A stretch of DNA of 64,000 nt from Rhodococcus oxybenzonivorans (lineage in GTDB: Bacteria; Actinomycetota; Actinomycetes; Mycobacteriales; Mycobacteriaceae). Position numbers and translations under genes: made by a program. Of the stretch, positions 18,561 through 27,340 are shown one piece after another (the stretch's first letter is position 1; every line of letters begins with the position of its first letter). The stretch covers positions 4,526,001-4,590,000 of the forward strand of contig NZ_CP021354.1 in NCBI RefSeq assembly GCF_003130705.1. The letters are read 5' to 3'. The notes below the pieces were generated by a model, which was given only the letters and a program-made list of their open reading frames with translations, was not told the DNA's origin and did not search any database.

Positions 18561-19096
18561 AACAGCTACGTGTCCGTGCTGTCGCCGCCCTGGTGCCACC
18601 CGTGTTCCCCGCGTACGCCCGAATCTTCCACCCCGCAACCACCCTTGACGACGAGCCGGTGCGTTGGGCAGCTGTCGCCGAAGCCAACGGCACCCTCGCG
18701 CACCCCGTCATGGAATGGGGGTCCATCGTGGGTAGCTGGCACACCAGCGAACAGGATGGTCTGTGGCACGACGCCCCGGTCACCGACTCGTTGCCTGCGC
18801 GAACAACACGCGCGCTGGCCGACATTCTTCGACGTTTCAGGTCCACACCGGAGCTGTGCTGGTTCGCCCACTGGGAAGGATCCGGATTCCTCACCGTTCC
18901 GTCGAACTACGCGCAGCTGCCCATGCCCAACCGCAGGATGGCCCTGTTCTCGGGAGGAATCGATCTGGCTGATACCCGGTTCGGGGCCAATAAGTGGTTC
19001 CCGGACGGGATGAGCCCGCATTTGTGGTGGCCCGATGATCGGGCATGGTGTGTGGCGAAGGACATCGACCTCATGACGACGTATGTGGGAGCATGA
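18561..19096 (+). pseudogene. N-terminally truncated conserved actinobacterial protein
   Basis: From about 18581 the frame reads VAALVPPVFPAYARIFHPAT, EWGSIVGSWHTSEQDGLW and then LCWFAHWEGSGFL and ISPHLWWPDD-like sequence to a stop at 19096. I recall proteins with this central pattern (LVPPxFxAYARIxHPA) in actinobacteria as conserved, unnamed ~220-aa proteins that start some 40-50 residues earlier. Here that N-terminus is missing and replaced by the unrelated fragment upstream. An internal GTG at 18593 could initiate, but no convincing ribosome site is present. Confidence 0.5.
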
Positions 19097-19624
19097 CGCG
19101 ATTGCGTAGATGCCGTTGTCGCTGCCCCAGGTGCTCGGCGCAGGCCTCGCCCGATGGCCGAACCGGTAACGGCCGGCGCGATGTTGCAAGCGGATCGCCT
19201 ATCGGAGACGCACGCCACTGACAGGCAACTGGTACGAAATCGAGAAACTGACGGACACCGATCGCGAGAACCAAGCATCATCATTGTAGATTTCCGCCGG
19301 TCCTGTCAGTCACACGCCGCGATGACTGTGAGTTCTCGATGTCATGTCAGTGCTTAATTCCTACGAAATTGTGAGGATTCTCAGCACGGTCGCTATCGGG
19401 GTGCCTTGAGTGTGCGAGGGCGACCACAGCGCCAGGCCGCTGCGCGTCGAGCAGGTACCGAACTCCAGTCCGTAATAGGAAGAGCTTCGCCCGATTTCCT
19501 CCTTTGTGGGTGATCCCGACTCGGTGTTGTGCGTGATTCGCTGAATTCGCGGGCGCGGGCCCGCTCACCACGAGTGTGGAGCGCGCCGCACGTCCGGTCC
19601 TCGACCGCAGGAAGGATAGAGCTG
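19097..19624. other. Gap with no recognised gene
   Basis: About 530 bases between the scar region and the sulfatase gene. I see no frame with family-like sequence and no clear hairpin. Base composition is less GC-rich around 19260-19380 than in the flanking genes, which suits a promoter region for the sulfatase. Confidence 0.5.
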
Positions 19625-21946
19625 ATGGGCATTAGCGCGGATCCGATTCCGGGGGGCGATACACTGCCGTTCCCACCGACTCCGTCGGGAAGTATCGCGG
19701 GCCGCACCATGGCCGAGTCGGTGTACAACCCCCGCCCGGAGGAGCGGCGCCTGCCGTCCGACGCCCCGAACATCCTCGTCGTTCTCATTGATGACGCCGG
19801 ACCCGGGCTGCCGAGTGGTCTCGGCGGTGAGGTGAACACTCCGACCCTCGACGCGATGTTGCACGAGGGCATCGGGTACAACCGATTCCATACCACCGCA
19901 ATGTGTTCGCCGACCCGCGCATCGTTGCTGACCGGCCGCAACCACCACCGTGTCGGGAACGGGCAGATCGCCGAGCTGGCCAACGACTGGGACGGCTACT
20001 CCGGCCACATTCCGAAGTCGAGCGCTACGGGAGCCGAGGTGCTGCGCCACTACGGCTACAGCACCGCCGCCTTCGGCAAATGGCACAACACCCCCGCCGA
20101 GGAGACCACCGCGGCCGGCCCGTTCGACAACTGGCCCACAGGTGTCGGGTTCGAGTACTTCTACGGATTCCTCGCCGGCGAGGCGTCGCAGTACGAGCCG
20201 AACCTGGTGCGGAACACGACGGTGGTGCTGCCCCCGAAGACCCCGGAGCAGGGCTACCACCTCAGTGAGGACCTCGCGGACGACGCCATCGGCTGGCTGC
20301 GCAGGCACAAGGCCTTCGACGCCGACAAACCGTTCTTCATGTACTGGGCCAGCGGCTGTCTGCACGGACCGCACCACATCATGAAGCCGTGGGCCGACAA
20401 GTACGCCGGGAAGTTCGACGACGGCTGGGATGCCTACCGGGAGCGTGTCTTCACGAAGGCGAAGGAGAAGGGCTGGATTCCCCCCGAAGCGGAGCTGACC
20501 GACCGGGATCCGACGATGGCCGCCTGGGACGACATTCCCGAAGACGAGAAACCGTTCCAGCGCCGGCTGATGGAGGTCGCCGCCGGATACGCCGAGCACT
20601 GTGACGTTCAGGTGGGCAGGCTGTTCGACGAACTCGAACGTCTGGGCTACCGGGACGACACGCTGGTCCTGTACATCTGGGGCGACAACGGTTCCTCCGG
20701 GGAGGGGCAGAACGGCACCATCAGCGAACTACTCGCCCAGAACGGAATCCCGACCACCCCCGCGCAGCACATCGCGGCGCTCGAGGAGCTCGGCGGACTC
20801 GACGTCCTGGGTTCCCCGAAGACCGACAACATGTACCACGCCGGCTGGGCGTGGGCGGGCAGCACACCGTACAAGGGGATGAAGCTGCTGGCCTCCCATC
20901 TCGGTGGCACCCGCAACCCGATGCTGATCCGGTGGCCGGCCAAGATCGCCCCCGACCCCACACCACGCACCCACTTCCTGCACTGCAACGACGTGGTACC
21001 GACGCTGTACGACATCGTCGGGATCACCCCTCCGCGGACGGTGAACGGGATACCGCAGGACCCGATAGACGGTGCCAGCTTCGCGCCGACCCTCCTTGAC
21101 CGCGACGCGGCGGCGGGAAAGCTCACCCAGTACTTCGAGATCATGGGTAGCCGGGCGATCTACCACGACGGCTGGATGGCCTCGGCGTTCGGGCCGCGGG
21201 CACCCTGGTTGCCGGGCACACCTGGCGGCATCCGTGATTGGAGCCCGGACGACGACACCTGGGAGCTCTACCACCTCGACGAGGACTGGACCCAGAGCCG
21301 CGACCTCGCCGAGCAGCATCCGGACAAGCTCGCGCAGCTACGGGAACTCTTCGTGATCGAGGCCGCGAAGAACAATGCGCTCCCGGTCGGCGGCGGGCTG
21401 TGGGTGGTCGCACTGCATCCCGAGCAGCGGATCACCACCCCGTATACGAGCTGGGAATTCTCCGGCGACATCACCCGGATGCCCGAATTCTGTGCACCCG
21501 CACTCGGCAACAAGAACAACCGCGTCACGATCGATTTGACCGTCCCCGACAACGCCGCCGGAGTGCTGTACGCGCTGGGCGGTGCGGGCGGGGGCCTTAC
21601 CTGTTACATCGACGACGGCCACCTCTGTTACGAATACAACTTGTTCATCATTCAGCGCACCAAGATCCGCTCGGCAACCCCGATTCCGCCGGGTAGACGC
21701 ACCATCGAGGTGATCACCGACTACGCCGAACCCCGGCCCGGGGGGCCGCTGAATGTGCGGATGTGCATTAATGGGCAGGAAGTGGGCCGGAGCACCGTGC
21801 CCGTCAGCGCACCCCTGCTGTTCACCGCGAACGACTGCCTCGACATCGGCACCTGCCTCGGCTCCCCGGTCTCTCTCGACTACTACGACCGTGCCCCGTT
21901 CCCGTTCACCGGCACCATCGACAAGGTGGTGGTCGAATACCCGTGA
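19625..21946 (+). CDS. Arylsulfatase (formylglycine-dependent sulfatase)
   Basis: A 773-aa type I sulfatase hydrolysing sulfate esters. PNILVVLIDDAGPG near residue 55 is the metal-binding start; Cys94 in MCSPTRASLLTGRNHH is the C-x-P-x-R site converted to formylglycine; FGKWHN and YIWGDNGSSGEGQNG supply further active-site residues. The C-terminal ~170 residues form a sandwich-like domain. No signal peptide is seen from the ATG at 19625, which has GGAAGGA ~10 bases upstream; a longer frame adds only Arg-rich sequence. Cytoplasmic location would suit sulfate scavenging from imported esters. No maturase gene is adjacent. Confidence 0.9.
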   Translation: MGISADPIPGGDTLPFPPTPSGSIAGRTMAESVYNPRPEERRLPSDAPNILVVLIDDAGPGLPSGLGGEVNTPTLDAMLHEGIGYNRFHTTAMCSPTRASLLTGRNHHRVGNGQIAELANDWDGYSGHIPKSSATGAEVLRHYGYSTAAFGKWHNTPAEETTAAGPFDNWPTGVGFEYFYGFLAGEASQYEPNLVRNTTVVLPPKTPEQGYHLSEDLADDAIGWLRRHKAFDADKPFFMYWASGCLHGPHHIMKPWADKYAGKFDDGWDAYRERVFTKAKEKGWIPPEAELTDRDPTMAAWDDIPEDEKPFQRRLMEVAAGYAEHCDVQVGRLFDELERLGYRDDTLVLYIWGDNGSSGEGQNGTISELLAQNGIPTTPAQHIAALEELGGLDVLGSPKTDNMYHAGWAWAGSTPYKGMKLLASHLGGTRNPMLIRWPAKIAPDPTPRTHFLHCNDVVPTLYDIVGITPPRTVNGIPQDPIDGASFAPTLLDRDAAAGKLTQYFEIMGSRAIYHDGWMASAFGPRAPWLPGTPGGIRDWSPDDDTWELYHLDEDWTQSRDLAEQHPDKLAQLRELFVIEAAKNNALPVGGGLWVVALHPEQRITTPYTSWEFSGDITRMPEFCAPALGNKNNRVTIDLTVPDNAAGVLYALGGAGGGLTCYIDDGHLCYEYNLFIIQRTKIRSATPIPPGRRTIEVITDYAEPRPGGPLNVRMCINGQEVGRSTVPVSAPLLFTANDCLDIGTCLGSPVSLDYYDRAPFPFTGTIDKVVVEYP

Positions 21947-22236
21947 CGGCTGGCAACGATCACGGAAGGTCGGCGCCCGCAGCATCGAACACAAAAGTCG
22001 GGCACCGCCCGCCCGTCGAGCGGCAAGGCAGCCGGAAGGCCGCTCCCGGTAACCGCGCTGGCCCGAATTTTTCTCCTTTCTGGCTTGCCCGAACTCTCAC
22101 GTCGACGCGACGCGTCGAGCGGGACCGTCTGGGTAGGCGTGGAGCAGGCGTGCCCGATATTTCCGGAGTATCGGTCGTGTTCAGGCCGCGCCCGGTTCAG
22201 CACGGAGCCGGCGCGGCCGACTCGTGTCGAAAGGGG

Positions 22237-22578
22237 TCAGTGCGCTGCGTCGAACGCTTCCTGGACGTCGGTGGGGATCCGGCCGCGTGCGGACACTTCG
22301 TAGCCGCTCGCGGCCGCCCACCCCCGCACCTGCCGGGCCCGCGACCGGGACCGCGCCGAGCCGGCCTTGGCGGTCGGGCGGCGCTCGTCGCCGCCGATCT
22401 TGGTGGCATGTTCAATGTAGAAGTCCATCGTTTTGAGGAATTCTCGGGCGTTCTTCGTCTTGAGGTCGATCTCGTAGTCGACACCATTCACCAAGAACGA
22501 GTTGTGCTCGCCCTCGCCGGCCTCGATCACACTGCCGTCGAGGTCGTCGACCAGCTCCACGACCATTTTCCGCGCCAC
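22237..22578 (-). CDS. lsr2: Lsr2-family nucleoid-associated protein
   Basis: A 113-aa H-NS-like xenogeneic silencer that bridges AT-rich DNA. The N-terminal dimerisation part reads ARKMVVELVDDLDGS, then GVDYEIDLKTKNAREF; the C-terminal DNA-binding part contains RQVRGWAAASGYEVSARGRI with the minor-groove-reading RGR. The GTG at 22578 has GGGAG eight bases upstream and matches Lsr2 N-termini. It sits between the sulfatase and the kinase cassette. Being next to accessory DNA, it may be a second, island-borne copy rather than the chromosomal housekeeping lsr2. Confidence 0.92.
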   Translation of the reverse strand: MARKMVVELVDDLDGSVIEAGEGEHNSFLVNGVDYEIDLKTKNAREFLKTMDFYIEHATKIGGDERRPTAKAGSARSRSRARQVRGWAAASGYEVSARGRIPTDVQEAFDAAH

Positions 22579-22817
22579 GCGTGAACTCCCTTTTCCTCCG
22601 GATCCAGCCAGGCAGACACTACTGCCCAGACGACCTGGACAGCCTCCCTGCATCTGGCGGTACCGAAGTCATCTCCGTCACGGGCGCAGCGCTGCGGACG
22701 ATCTGGACGCTGGGGAGGAGATAAAGGCCAACGGCGCTGTGGCGAATGCCTCATGATCGATCTCAACCTGGAGACCCGTTGACCCGACATCCTGCTTCCT
22801 TCAGGAACGATGACCGA

Positions 22818-23531
22818 TCAGTCGGTGAGGCCGTCGTTCATGCCGTCGAAGTCCGCGACGAGACCGTAGTGCAGCGCGCGCTGGGCCAGGCGGGTCCGCT
22901 TCTGGCTGGGTGGTGCGTCGCCGACATCGAATCTGCGGAAGAGTTCGCGGAGGTGCGACTTGACGGTCGCCTCGGATAGGTTCAGTTCCTCGGCAATCCG
23001 TTTGGTGGACGCCGGAACGGCATAGGGCGCGTTGTCGAGGTAGGGCCGGCACAGTGCCCGTAACACGTTCATCTGGGCGTTTGTCGCGTTCCACATCGGC
23101 GGCCGGCTGGTGGCCGTGTGGCTTTCGGCCCGCTTCGTCGTCCGCTGGCCGACACCGCCGAGACCGCACACGGTGAACGTGGTCTCGCCGATCGCGATGA
23201 AGTCGCCGCTGTGCAGTCGACGAGATCCGCACAGGCGGGTGCCGTTGACAAATGTTCCATTACGGGAGAGTCCGTTGTCCTCGACCGTCCAGTGCGCGCC
23301 CATCCATCTGACCACGGCGTGCAGTGTTGAGACCGATTCGTCCCAGGTGAGCGCGATGTCGGCTTCCTCCGCCCGGCCGATGACAACCAGCGGCGTGTCG
23401 ACCGACAGGGACAGCTGGAGGGGACGCCCCGCGTTGTCGTCGTAGCACAGGAACGCCTCCCCGGTTCCTTCCGAATCCCTCGAAGTGGACATCGGAGTCC
23501 TCTCACCCGCGGCCGAACCGGTGTACTCCAT
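22818..23531 (-). CDS. FHA domain plus helix-turn-helix regulator
   Basis: A ~237-aa two-domain protein. An FHA phosphothreonine-binding domain spans about residues 25-120 (VVIGRAEEADIALTWDESVS, then LHAVVRWMGAHWTVEDNGLS and RNGTFVNGTRL, the usual GR, S-x-x-H-like and NG motifs). A C-terminal winged or LuxR-like HTH follows (STKRIAEELNLSEATVKSHL). It is divergent from the Ser/Thr kinase gene 91 bases away, so it probably reads the kinase's phosphorylation state and regulates the cassette. The ATG at 23531 has GGAAGGA before it; an ATG at 23492 with AGAGGA is an alternative. Confidence 0.82.
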   Translation of the reverse strand: MEYTGSAAGERTPMSTSRDSEGTGEAFLCYDDNAGRPLQLSLSVDTPLVVIGRAEEADIALTWDESVSTLHAVVRWMGAHWTVEDNGLSRNGTFVNGTRLCGSRRLHSGDFIAIGETTFTVCGLGGVGQRTTKRAESHTATSRPPMWNATNAQMNVLRALCRPYLDNAPYAVPASTKRIAEELNLSEATVKSHLRELFRRFDVGDAPPSQKRTRLAQRALHYGLVADFDGMNDGLTD

Positions 23532-23622
23532 TGTGGTCCTTCCGGCGTGTGCCGACATCCGCATCGGCCGACCCGGTAGGACTACCATTACCTCATCGCA
23601 CGAGGGCAAGGAACCGACCGCG

Positions 23623-25896
23623 ATGGATCACGACCGTCGGCCGCTGCCCCAGACCCGAGGCGGCGTCGGAGAAGATTCCGCCACCGCAACCCGATCCGGG
23701 TTGGCCGTGGCAGTGGCATGCTTCGCCGAGGCGTGGGAGCAGGCTAGTTCCCCGCCGGACCTGGCTGCCTACCTCCCGGAGGTGCCCGGTCTTCGCAGCG
23801 TGTGCCTGATCGAGCTGATCAAGGTCGACCTGACGTACCGGTGGCGTCCGGGCGGTCACCGCAAGCGGCTCACGGAGTATGTCGACGAGTTCCCCGAGCT
23901 GCGGGCGATGCCATTGCCGCCAGATCTGCTCTATGAAGAGTTCCATTGCCTGCGCCGCACCGGTGTAACGGCCGAGCCGGCACACGATTGCAGGGCCATC
24001 CGGTCTGGGTGGCGGACGGGTGACTACCGCAGCACCCTGATCGTCCGTCCGCGCGCCGTCGACGCCCTCGGCAGTTTCGACGTCGGCGACCAAATCGACG
24101 ATTTCGATCTGTTGCTCGACCTCGGCAGCGGCGCCTTCGCCCGGGTATTTCTGGCCAGACAGCGGTCAATGGAACGGCTGGTGGCGTTGAAGATTTCGCA
24201 GGATCATGGCACCGAGCCGCAGACACTCGCCCAACTGGACCACCAGTACATCGTTCGGGTCTTCGACAAGCGACTGCTCGCCGATCGCGACCTGAAGCTG
24301 ATGTACATGGAATACGTCCCGGGCGGGACGTTGCTGGGAGTTCTGCGGCGCGTCGTTGAAACCCCGGCGGGCCGGCGCAGCGGCAGGATGCTGCTCGACG
24401 AACTGGATTCGGTGCTCGGGGAGAAGGGCGTCCGCCCGCACGAGTCCGGTGTCCGCGCCGACCTCACCGGCTTGTCATGGCCGGAAACCGTGGCGTGGCT
24501 CGGGCGCAGGCTCGCCGAGGCCCTCGACTACTCCACGCATCACGGCGTTCTGCATCGCGATATCAAGCCGGCGAACGTGCTCATGACCGCCGACGGGGTC
24601 CCCAAGCTCGCCGATTTCAACATCAGCTTCAGCAACCACATCGCCGGCGCGAGTCCCGCCGCCTACTTCGGTGGCTCGTTGGCCTACATGTCCCCTGAGC
24701 AGTTGGAGGCATGCCATCCGCAGTTGCCCGGCCGCGCCGAAGATCTGGACGGGCGCAGCGATATCTATGCGCTCGGGGTGATGCTGTGGGAGCTGCTTAC
24801 CGGCCGTCGTCCGTTCGACGACGAAACGGCAGCCGGTGACTCGGCCACTTCCCTCGAGCGGATGCTCGCCCAGCGCCGGCGAGGTATCGGGCGGGCCTCA
24901 CTTGCCGGGTTGCCACCGGACTGTCCAGCGACCCTGCGCCGGGTGCTGCTGACCTGCCTCGCGCCGCGACCACAGGATCGGTGGTCGTCGAGTGCCGAGC
25001 TGACCCAGCAACTTCAACTGTGCCTGGACCCGCGTGCCCGCACTCTCGTCGACCCGCCGCTCGGCAGCTTGCGCGAGCGGCTCGCGTTGCGGCCGGTTCC
25101 GATCGCGACGACGGCCGTGGTCGTCGGGCAGCTGCTGGCCGCCGCCTACATCTTCGGACACAACGTCACCCTGCTCAATGCGCACCTCCCCGCCGACGCG
25201 AAGCCGGCATTCGCGATCATGACGGTGATCGCCGCGATCGTTGTCCCGGCCGTATTCGGCGGGTTGATTCTCTACGCGTGCCGCAGTGTCATCACCGTGC
25301 CGTGGGGAGTGCGGAAGGGAAAGCGGTTCGACGCCGCGGTCCTCGAGAAGTCCCGGTCGGACACCCTTGCATGCGGCGACCGCATCGCGCTGATCACGTT
25401 GACCGGGTGGCTCGCAGCTCTGGTCGTTCTCGGCGGCACCATCGTCGTAGTCGCCGACCTCCCCACGGAACTGCTCGCCAACATTTTCGCAACGCACGTC
25501 GTCACCGGAATGATCGGCGCCACGTGGCCCTTCTTTCTCGTCACCTTCCATGTGGTGCGCTGGTACTACCCGGCCCTGCTGATGTACGGGACGACGACAC
25601 CGACCGACGCGGAACAACTTCGTCGGCTGGCTCGTCGAGCCACACAGATCCTTGTGCTGACAGCACTGATTCCACCGGTGGGAGCGGCGGTGGGGACCGC
25701 GTTTCTCGATCCGGACGACCTGCACTTGATCATTGGGTCAATCATCTGGTTGAGCATCTGCGGCGCCTGCACTTTCGTCCTTTCATTCGGGCTGTATCGG
25801 ACGCTCACGGCGGACCTCGCTGCACTCGGTCGGGTGGTCAGCACCGGGCTGCCGCACCGGGGGCGGTCGTCCGCACCGGGTGCCGGGGCCGCGTGA
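23623..25896 (+). CDS. Membrane-anchored Ser/Thr protein kinase
   Basis: A 757-aa Hanks-type kinase. A ~150-residue N-terminal helical region (FAEAWEQASSPPDLAAYLPE) resembles that found in other bacterial kinases. The kinase domain starts with LGSGAFARVF at ~167 and has VALKIS (ATP Lys), HRDIKPANVLM at ~311, ADFNIS at ~331 and MSPEQ at ~357. The usual DFG is DFN here, although the metal-binding Asp is kept. From ~490 there are several transmembrane helices (VAVVVGQLLAAAYIF-like, then at least four more) instead of PASTA repeats. It starts a co-directional run of five genes. Confidence 0.88.
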   Translation: MDHDRRPLPQTRGGVGEDSATATRSGLAVAVACFAEAWEQASSPPDLAAYLPEVPGLRSVCLIELIKVDLTYRWRPGGHRKRLTEYVDEFPELRAMPLPPDLLYEEFHCLRRTGVTAEPAHDCRAIRSGWRTGDYRSTLIVRPRAVDALGSFDVGDQIDDFDLLLDLGSGAFARVFLARQRSMERLVALKISQDHGTEPQTLAQLDHQYIVRVFDKRLLADRDLKLMYMEYVPGGTLLGVLRRVVETPAGRRSGRMLLDELDSVLGEKGVRPHESGVRADLTGLSWPETVAWLGRRLAEALDYSTHHGVLHRDIKPANVLMTADGVPKLADFNISFSNHIAGASPAAYFGGSLAYMSPEQLEACHPQLPGRAEDLDGRSDIYALGVMLWELLTGRRPFDDETAAGDSATSLERMLAQRRRGIGRASLAGLPPDCPATLRRVLLTCLAPRPQDRWSSSAELTQQLQLCLDPRARTLVDPPLGSLRERLALRPVPIATTAVVVGQLLAAAYIFGHNVTLLNAHLPADAKPAFAIMTVIAAIVVPAVFGGLILYACRSVITVPWGVRKGKRFDAAVLEKSRSDTLACGDRIALITLTGWLAALVVLGGTIVVVADLPTELLANIFATHVVTGMIGATWPFFLVTFHVVRWYYPALLMYGTTTPTDAEQLRRLARRATQILVLTALIPPVGAAVGTAFLDPDDLHLIIGSIIWLSICGACTFVLSFGLYRTLTADLAALGRVVSTGLPHRGRSSAPGAGAA

Positions 25897-26082
25897 ACGG
25901 CGGTGTCACCGGACGCGGGGTAGCCATCGGGTGCAAAACCCCAACACCTACGAGGGGCGCCGAGCCACCCTTTCGCTGATGTTCCTGGCCCACGCGGAGC
26001 GAAGACTTCTCGGTGTCCACTCCGGTGCTCCGAACTTTCCGCGGAATGCCGCTTCCCATATTCCGCAAGAAGGTTAAATCCG

Positions 26083-27132
26083 ATGACCGACACAAACGAG
26101 GGACCCATCGTTCTCGACGAAGGCGCCGAGGAGTTCAGGCCGACGGGCTGGGAGGACTATCTCATTGGATTCGGTGGCCCCACCGAATTCACCAAAGAGG
26201 ACCACAAGCAGTGGTACGACAATGCGCTCGAGTTGGAGGAGGAGGCCGAGGCGGCCTGGCGAGAAGCGCGACGTGTCCGCAAGCTTCGCGAAGACCAGTT
26301 GGAAGAGGCTCAACGCAAGTATCCCGACCAGACCGGCGACCACCCGTCAACCGTCGCTGCCGTTACCGGCGGTGAGGGCAACGAGGTCTACACCGCGAAA
26401 AGAAATCTGCGGCATGCGCAGGAGTCGGAAGACCAGGCCACCGAGGACTATCTGAAAGCGAAGGACAGGCGGGAGGTGGTGCAGGAGAGATACGAGAACT
26501 ACGACGTCAACAAGATGCTCAGGCATCTCCTCAAAGCTCTTGCGGTGTTCGCCATGATTGCCGCGCTCGTGGCCATGGGGTACACCGTCACGAGAAGCGA
26601 CTCCCCGCCTGAGCCGGCTGTCGTTGAGAAATCCGAGTCGAAGTCAGTCCCGAAGCCCGGCACGAACACGCCACCCGCCCCGGCGGTCCCCAATCCGGCA
26701 CCGGCATCACCGGCCGACTCGGGCCCCGCGCCCGAACCCGAACCCGCGTCCGACCCAGGACCCGCGTTCGACCCAGGACCCGTGCCCGGTTCAGAAGATT
26801 CCGGCCAGGGCATGGTCGGCACCACCTCTGACGCCGGTCCGGCGCCCGAACCCTCGCCGGCGGCAGATCCGGGGCCTACACCTGAAGCAGGTCCCGCGCC
26901 CGGTTCGGTCGATACTGACCAGGGAACAGTCGGCACCGCACCCGACCCGGTCACCACATGGATTCCGGAGATCACTGTTCCGGACCTCGGCGACATCCCG
27001 ATTGCGGACGTCACCGTTCCAGAACCAGGCGTGAGCATCACCGGTGAATATCCCCCGCTCGCTCCCCCCGGCACCGACACCTACACCCAGCCGCACACCG
27101 ACATCGGCGACGCGCCGGCGTCTGTGTGGTGA
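26083..27132 (+). CDS. Coiled-coil, single-pass, Pro-rich membrane protein
   Basis: A 349-aa protein of unknown function with a clear layout. An acidic N-terminus with WEDYLIGFGGPTEF is followed by a long charged coiled coil (about residues 45-140, rich in Glu, Ala, Arg), one transmembrane helix (ALAVFAMIAALVAMGYTVT, ~150-170), and a long Pro/Ala/Glu/Asp-rich tail with PGPxPE-type repeats. The tail is likely outside and the coil inside. AAGAAGG lies ~10 bases before the ATG. Between a kinase and an LGFP enzyme, it may be a kinase substrate or an envelope tether. Confidence 0.75.
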   Translation: MTDTNEGPIVLDEGAEEFRPTGWEDYLIGFGGPTEFTKEDHKQWYDNALELEEEAEAAWREARRVRKLREDQLEEAQRKYPDQTGDHPSTVAAVTGGEGNEVYTAKRNLRHAQESEDQATEDYLKAKDRREVVQERYENYDVNKMLRHLLKALAVFAMIAALVAMGYTVTRSDSPPEPAVVEKSESKSVPKPGTNTPPAPAVPNPAPASPADSGPAPEPEPASDPGPAFDPGPVPGSEDSGQGMVGTTSDAGPAPEPSPAADPGPTPEAGPAPGSVDTDQGTVGTAPDPVTTWIPEITVPDLGDIPIADVTVPEPGVSITGEYPPLAPPGTDTYTQPHTDIGDAPASVW

Positions 27133-27340
27133 ACTGCCGCTTCCACACCAGCTCGAAACCGTCCCGGTGACCGCCCCACGGGATGCACAACCCGCAGATG
27201 CCGTACTCATCCCCGTCGGGTCGCCCATCGCAGCACGGAGGGGCGGCACCCGGTCACCGGAAATCGACAACTCGATCCCCGACCATTCCGATCCCTCGAT
27301 TCATCCGACACCATCAGCACCACTCTATTTGGGAGCAAAC

